DNA from: Candidatus Shapirobacteria bacterium UBA4062
Lineage (GTDB): Bacteria; Patescibacteriota; Microgenomatia; UBA12405
DNA length: 7,182 nt
Direction: 5' to 3'
Assembly (NCBI GenBank): GCA_002382075.1
Contig: DFZG01000024.1
Span: 1-7,182, forward strand
The number at the start of each line of letters is the position of its first letter. The stretch's first letter is position 1. Positions 5,214-7,182 of this stretch are shown in pieces. Position numbers and translations under genes: made by a program. Below the pieces are notes generated by a model that was not told the origin of the DNA, searched no databases, and saw only the letters and a program-made list of their open reading frames with translations.

Positions 5214-5275
5214 CGCCTGCCCCGCTACTGCTGGGGCCTGCCCCGCCACGGCGGGGTCAAGGGGGATACAGGGGG
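5214..5275. repeat. GC-rich tandem double-hairpin repeat between comM and yraN
   Basis: Two copies of a CCTGCCCCGC unit start 21 bp apart (5216 and 5237). Each opens a hairpin with the stem CCCCGC/GCGGGG: the first (5220-5236) has a TACT loop and a bulged T, and the second (5241-5256) is perfect with a 7-bp stem if the inner C:G closes. A G-rich tail carrying two GGGGG runs 10 bp apart (5261-5265 and 5271-5275) follows. The block is very GC-rich while everything around it is AT-rich, suggesting an inserted REP/MITE-like dispersed element. On the minus strand it lies in the comM-yraN message; no U-run follows either hairpin directly, so it is not a typical intrinsic terminator. Confidence 0.75.
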
Positions 5276-5280
5276 TTTGT

Positions 5281-6816
5281 TTACTCCCCACTCCTAACTC
5301 GATACTGCAAAGCCTCAGCAATATGAGATTCGGTTATATTATTAGACTCGGCCAAATCAGCAATCGTTCTGGCAACTTTTATTAATCTAAAATATGTTCT
5401 GGCCGACAGGCAAAATTTATTAACTGCTGTTTTTAATAACAAATTTGCTCCATCTTCAAGCTTTGCCCAATCTTTTAGATGTTTATTTTTCATATCCGAA
5501 TTGCTGTATATATTTTTAGTATTTTTAAATCTCTCTTTTTGAATATTTCTGGCCTTAATTACTCTATTTCTTATAGACTCCGATTTTTCATTGTTAACTT
5601 TTATATTGTTAACCATCAATTTGTTAACATCCACCGAGGGCACGTTTAGATGAATGTCGATTCTGTCCATTATGGGCCCGGAAAGTTTCTTTTGATAATT
5701 CATTATTTGATGAACATTACATTTACATTCTTTTTTTGCATCACCCAAATAGCCACATGGGCAAGGGTTAGCCGCTGCCACTAACATAAATTGACAGGGA
5801 AAAGAGACTGAACCAGAAGCTCTGGAGATTGACACGTACCCATCCTCAATTGGCTGTCTCAATGCTTCTAAGCTCATTCTGGTTACCTCGGGAAATTCAT
5901 CGATAAATAAAACTCCCCGATGGGACAAGGAAATTTCTCCGGGGCGGGGGTTACTCCCTCCGCCAATTAAGCCCACTTGTGAAGTTGTATGGTGAGGCGA
6001 TCGAAAAGGTCGATTTCTGATTAATGATCCTCCCGGCGGAATATTGCCGGTAATCGAATATATCTTTGTCACTTCCAAGCTTTCTGCTTCAGACAGTGGT
6101 GGTAAAATTCCTGGTAAAGATCGGGAAAGCATTGTTTTACCGCTTCCCGGAGGTCCCATTAAAAAAACATTATGGCCACCAGCCGCTGCTATTTCTAAAG
6201 CTCTTTTGGCCGATTCTTGGCCTAATATTTCCGAAAAATCAAACTGAACTAAAGCTTCATCTAGTAAATCCTGGCTTTCAACATATTTTAAAGGTTCAAT
6301 TAATTTAGTCTCATTTAAATGTTTTATCAAATTTTTTAAAGAATCAACCGGATAAACTTCTATTCCTTCAACTACCGCTGCTTCGTTGGCACAAAGTCGG
6401 GGTACAAAAATTCTTTTTACCCCTTTTTCCTTAGCCAAAATTGCCAACAAAAACACGCCTCTTGAGTGTCTCAAGCTTCCATCAAGCGACAATTCACCAA
6501 AAAAATATGCCTTCTCTTTGGGTAATAGTAATTGATTACTCGAAGCCAAAATCCCCACGGCTATTGGCAAATCATAACAAGCACCCTCTTTTGGCAAGTC
6601 AGCTGGCGCCAAATTAACTGTTATTTTTGCTGTCGGGAATTCCATCTCAGAATTAACTAAGGCTGTTTTCACTCTTTCCTTAGCCTCTTCAACTGCCTTA
6701 CTGGCCAGACCCACCACTGTAAAACCGGGGAAGCCTTTTTCAGCCACATTCACCTCGGTTTCAATCTGTACCGCTTCCAAACCATAATTTGCAGCACTCC
6801 AAACTTTTGTTAGCAT
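5281..6816 (-). CDS. comM: ComM family AAA+ ATPase (YifB, Mg-chelatase-like), branch-migration helicase
   Basis: ComM is a hexameric AAA+ helicase; in Vibrio cholerae it promotes branch migration so that transforming DNA can be integrated over long stretches. Domains run in the family order. The N-terminal Lon-S5-like ChlI domain spans about 1-170 (FPGFTVVGLASKAVEEAKERV and NLAPADLPKEG). The AAA+ core has Walker A GPPGSGKT (221-228), the FRSPHHTTS loop (271-279), GGGSNPRPGEISLSHRGV and Walker B VLFIDEF (302-308). A cysteine loop typical of the family (AANPCPCGY...KECKC; Cys352, 354, 364, 366) precedes GPIMDRIDIH (380-389), containing the arginine finger region. The C-terminal Mg-chelatase domain has SARTYFRLIKVARTIADL (471-488). 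At 511 aa it is full length and motif-complete. It starts 94 nt from a divergent GH13-like gene, with no Shine-Dalgarno site and no convincing promoter of its own visible to me. It leads the comM-yraN-dprA cluster. Confidence 0.97.
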   Translation of the reverse strand: MLTKVWSAANYGLEAVQIETEVNVAEKGFPGFTVVGLASKAVEEAKERVKTALVNSEMEFPTAKITVNLAPADLPKEGACYDLPIAVGILASSNQLLLPKEKAYFFGELSLDGSLRHSRGVFLLAILAKEKGVKRIFVPRLCANEAAVVEGIEVYPVDSLKNLIKHLNETKLIEPLKYVESQDLLDEALVQFDFSEILGQESAKRALEIAAAGGHNVFLMGPPGSGKTMLSRSLPGILPPLSEAESLEVTKIYSITGNIPPGGSLIRNRPFRSPHHTTSQVGLIGGGSNPRPGEISLSHRGVLFIDEFPEVTRMSLEALRQPIEDGYVSISRASGSVSFPCQFMLVAAANPCPCGYLGDAKKECKCNVHQIMNYQKKLSGPIMDRIDIHLNVPSVDVNKLMVNNIKVNNEKSESIRNRVIKARNIQKERFKNTKNIYSNSDMKNKHLKDWAKLEDGANLLLKTAVNKFCLSARTYFRLIKVARTIADLAESNNITESHIAEALQYRVRSGE

Positions 6817-6873
6817 TATTACTAAACTTTAATCTACTTTTAAAATAATTTCCAGTCCCTACTACTATTAATC

Positions 6874-6902
6874 TTGTCTTTAATCTAAACTCAAAATAGA
6901 TT
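6874..6902 (+). promoter_or_regulatory. Promoter of the GH13-like gene, leaderless geometry
   Basis: TTGTCT (-35, 4 of 6) is followed by a 17-bp spacer and TAGATT (-10, 4 of 6), which ends 8 nt before the ATG. Transcription would start at or just before the ATG. No Shine-Dalgarno sequence lies between them, consistent with a leaderless mRNA. Confidence 0.45.
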
Positions 6903-6910
6903 TAAAAAAT

Positions 6911-7182
6911 ATGAACCCTGAATCATTTAAAAAATCATTTAATTTATTTCAGAATCGCGAAAAAGAAAACTTAACTCCGGAAACAAAAGAGCATCCACGC
7001 CTCTACCTAATTAATACCCGTCTTTGGATAGATCAACTTACAAAAAAATATCAGCACTCAATAACCATCGACAATATTCCCCAAAAAGAATGGCAGCCTT
7101 TATTTGATAAATACGATTATTTCTGGTTTATGGGTATCTACCAGCCCAGTCAGGCCAGTCGGGAACATGCTCAAAAATGGTC
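6911..7182 (+). CDS. Alpha-amylase/GH13-family-like protein, N-terminal fragment (runs off the window)
   Basis: Ninety codons and two bases are present and the frame is still open at the window end. The segment LYLINTRLW (residues 31-39), followed by a polar helix (IDQLTKKY), a W-x-PLFDKYDYFWFMGIYQPS stretch (61-80) and SREHA, matches the first strand and beta-2 region of a GH13 (alpha-amylase-like) TIM barrel. In that region family members read Y-x-INTR/W-W near the start and end the next strand in a Trp-Leu-Met-Gly-Val/Ile-Trp-like motif. GH13 enzymes cleave or transfer alpha-linked glucose polymers. The catalytic Asp/Glu/Asp residues lie further downstream and cannot be seen. There is no signal peptide, so the product is probably cytoplasmic. 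It is divergent from comM, with a promoter 8 nt before the ATG and no Shine-Dalgarno site. The family call rests on sequence memory of these motifs; substrate and activity are unknown. Confidence 0.7.
   Translation, partial: MNPESFKKSFNLFQNREKENLTPETKEHPRLYLINTRLWIDQLTKKYQHSITIDNIPQKEWQPLFDKYDYFWFMGIYQPSQASREHAQKW

Noticed and set aside
5216..5256. Intrinsic terminator for comM
   Set aside because: The hairpins are strong, but neither is followed directly by a U-run on the minus strand, and the paired, repeated structure fits a repeat element better. Premature termination before yraN would also break an apparent operon.
6044..6308. Two plus-strand frames inside comM
   Set aside because: Antisense to the Walker A region of comM, with no independent support.
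1..7182. CRISPR array, insertion sequence, phage genes or toxin-antitoxin pair
   Set aside because: No regularly spaced repeats, transposase, integrase or structural phage motifs were seen. The small genes next to larger ones (74 aa, 70 aa) lack recognisable toxin or antitoxin motifs.

Overview
This looks like a piece of a small, AT-rich, tightly packed bacterial chromosome, most plausibly from the Candidate Phyla Radiation (Patescibacteria). The evidence is circumstantial. Shine-Dalgarno sites are almost absent, neighbouring genes are separated by a few bases or overlap, there are several short orphan proteins, the tRNA has no encoded CCA, and the recognisable proteins (short SSB, short DprA, YraN, ComM, pilin-like protein, GT-C membrane enzyme, GH13-like protein) suit such a genome. 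TGA serves as a stop (yraN) and never appears inside a gene, so code 11 applies and the TGA=Gly lineages (Gracilibacteria, Absconditabacteria) are unlikely. I cannot place it more precisely.

Layout. At the left, a Cys-containing 93-residue orphan (minus) diverges from ssb (plus) across a 90-bp, nearly pure A/T promoter region. ssb runs tail-to-tail into a minus-strand unit consisting of a tRNA-Glu(CUC) with its own good promoter, then an alpha/beta-hydrolase-like gene, then a 74-residue Cys-containing orphan. Diverging from the tRNA is a plus-strand pair: a type IV pilin-like protein with an unusual cysteine-rich exterior, and a multi-pass membrane protein of probable GT-C glycosyltransferase type. 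This pair ends tail-to-tail against a minus-strand cluster transcribed comM, yraN, dprA, then a 70-residue orphan. Diverging from comM at the right edge is the start of a GH13/alpha-amylase-like gene, cut by the window end.

How the genes fit together. ComM (branch-migration helicase), DprA (RecA loader onto incoming single strands), SSB and possibly YraN (nuclease-fold protein) form the intracellular DNA-processing side of natural transformation. A pilin-like protein is nearby, although this one may serve another surface role. The comM/yraN/dprA association is known in other bacteria, for example in mycobacteria.

The most unusual sequence features are these: a GC-rich double-hairpin repeat wedged between comM and yraN; two convergent gene pairs whose stop codons overlap in palindromic tetramers (CTAG and TTAA); a 9-bp inverted repeat whose right arm contains the start codon of the GT-C gene; promoters placed so close to ATG that the mRNAs should be leaderless; and the 12-cysteine pilin-like protein. 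I found no mobile element, CRISPR array or clear new defence system. No gene-free stretch exceeds 300 bases.
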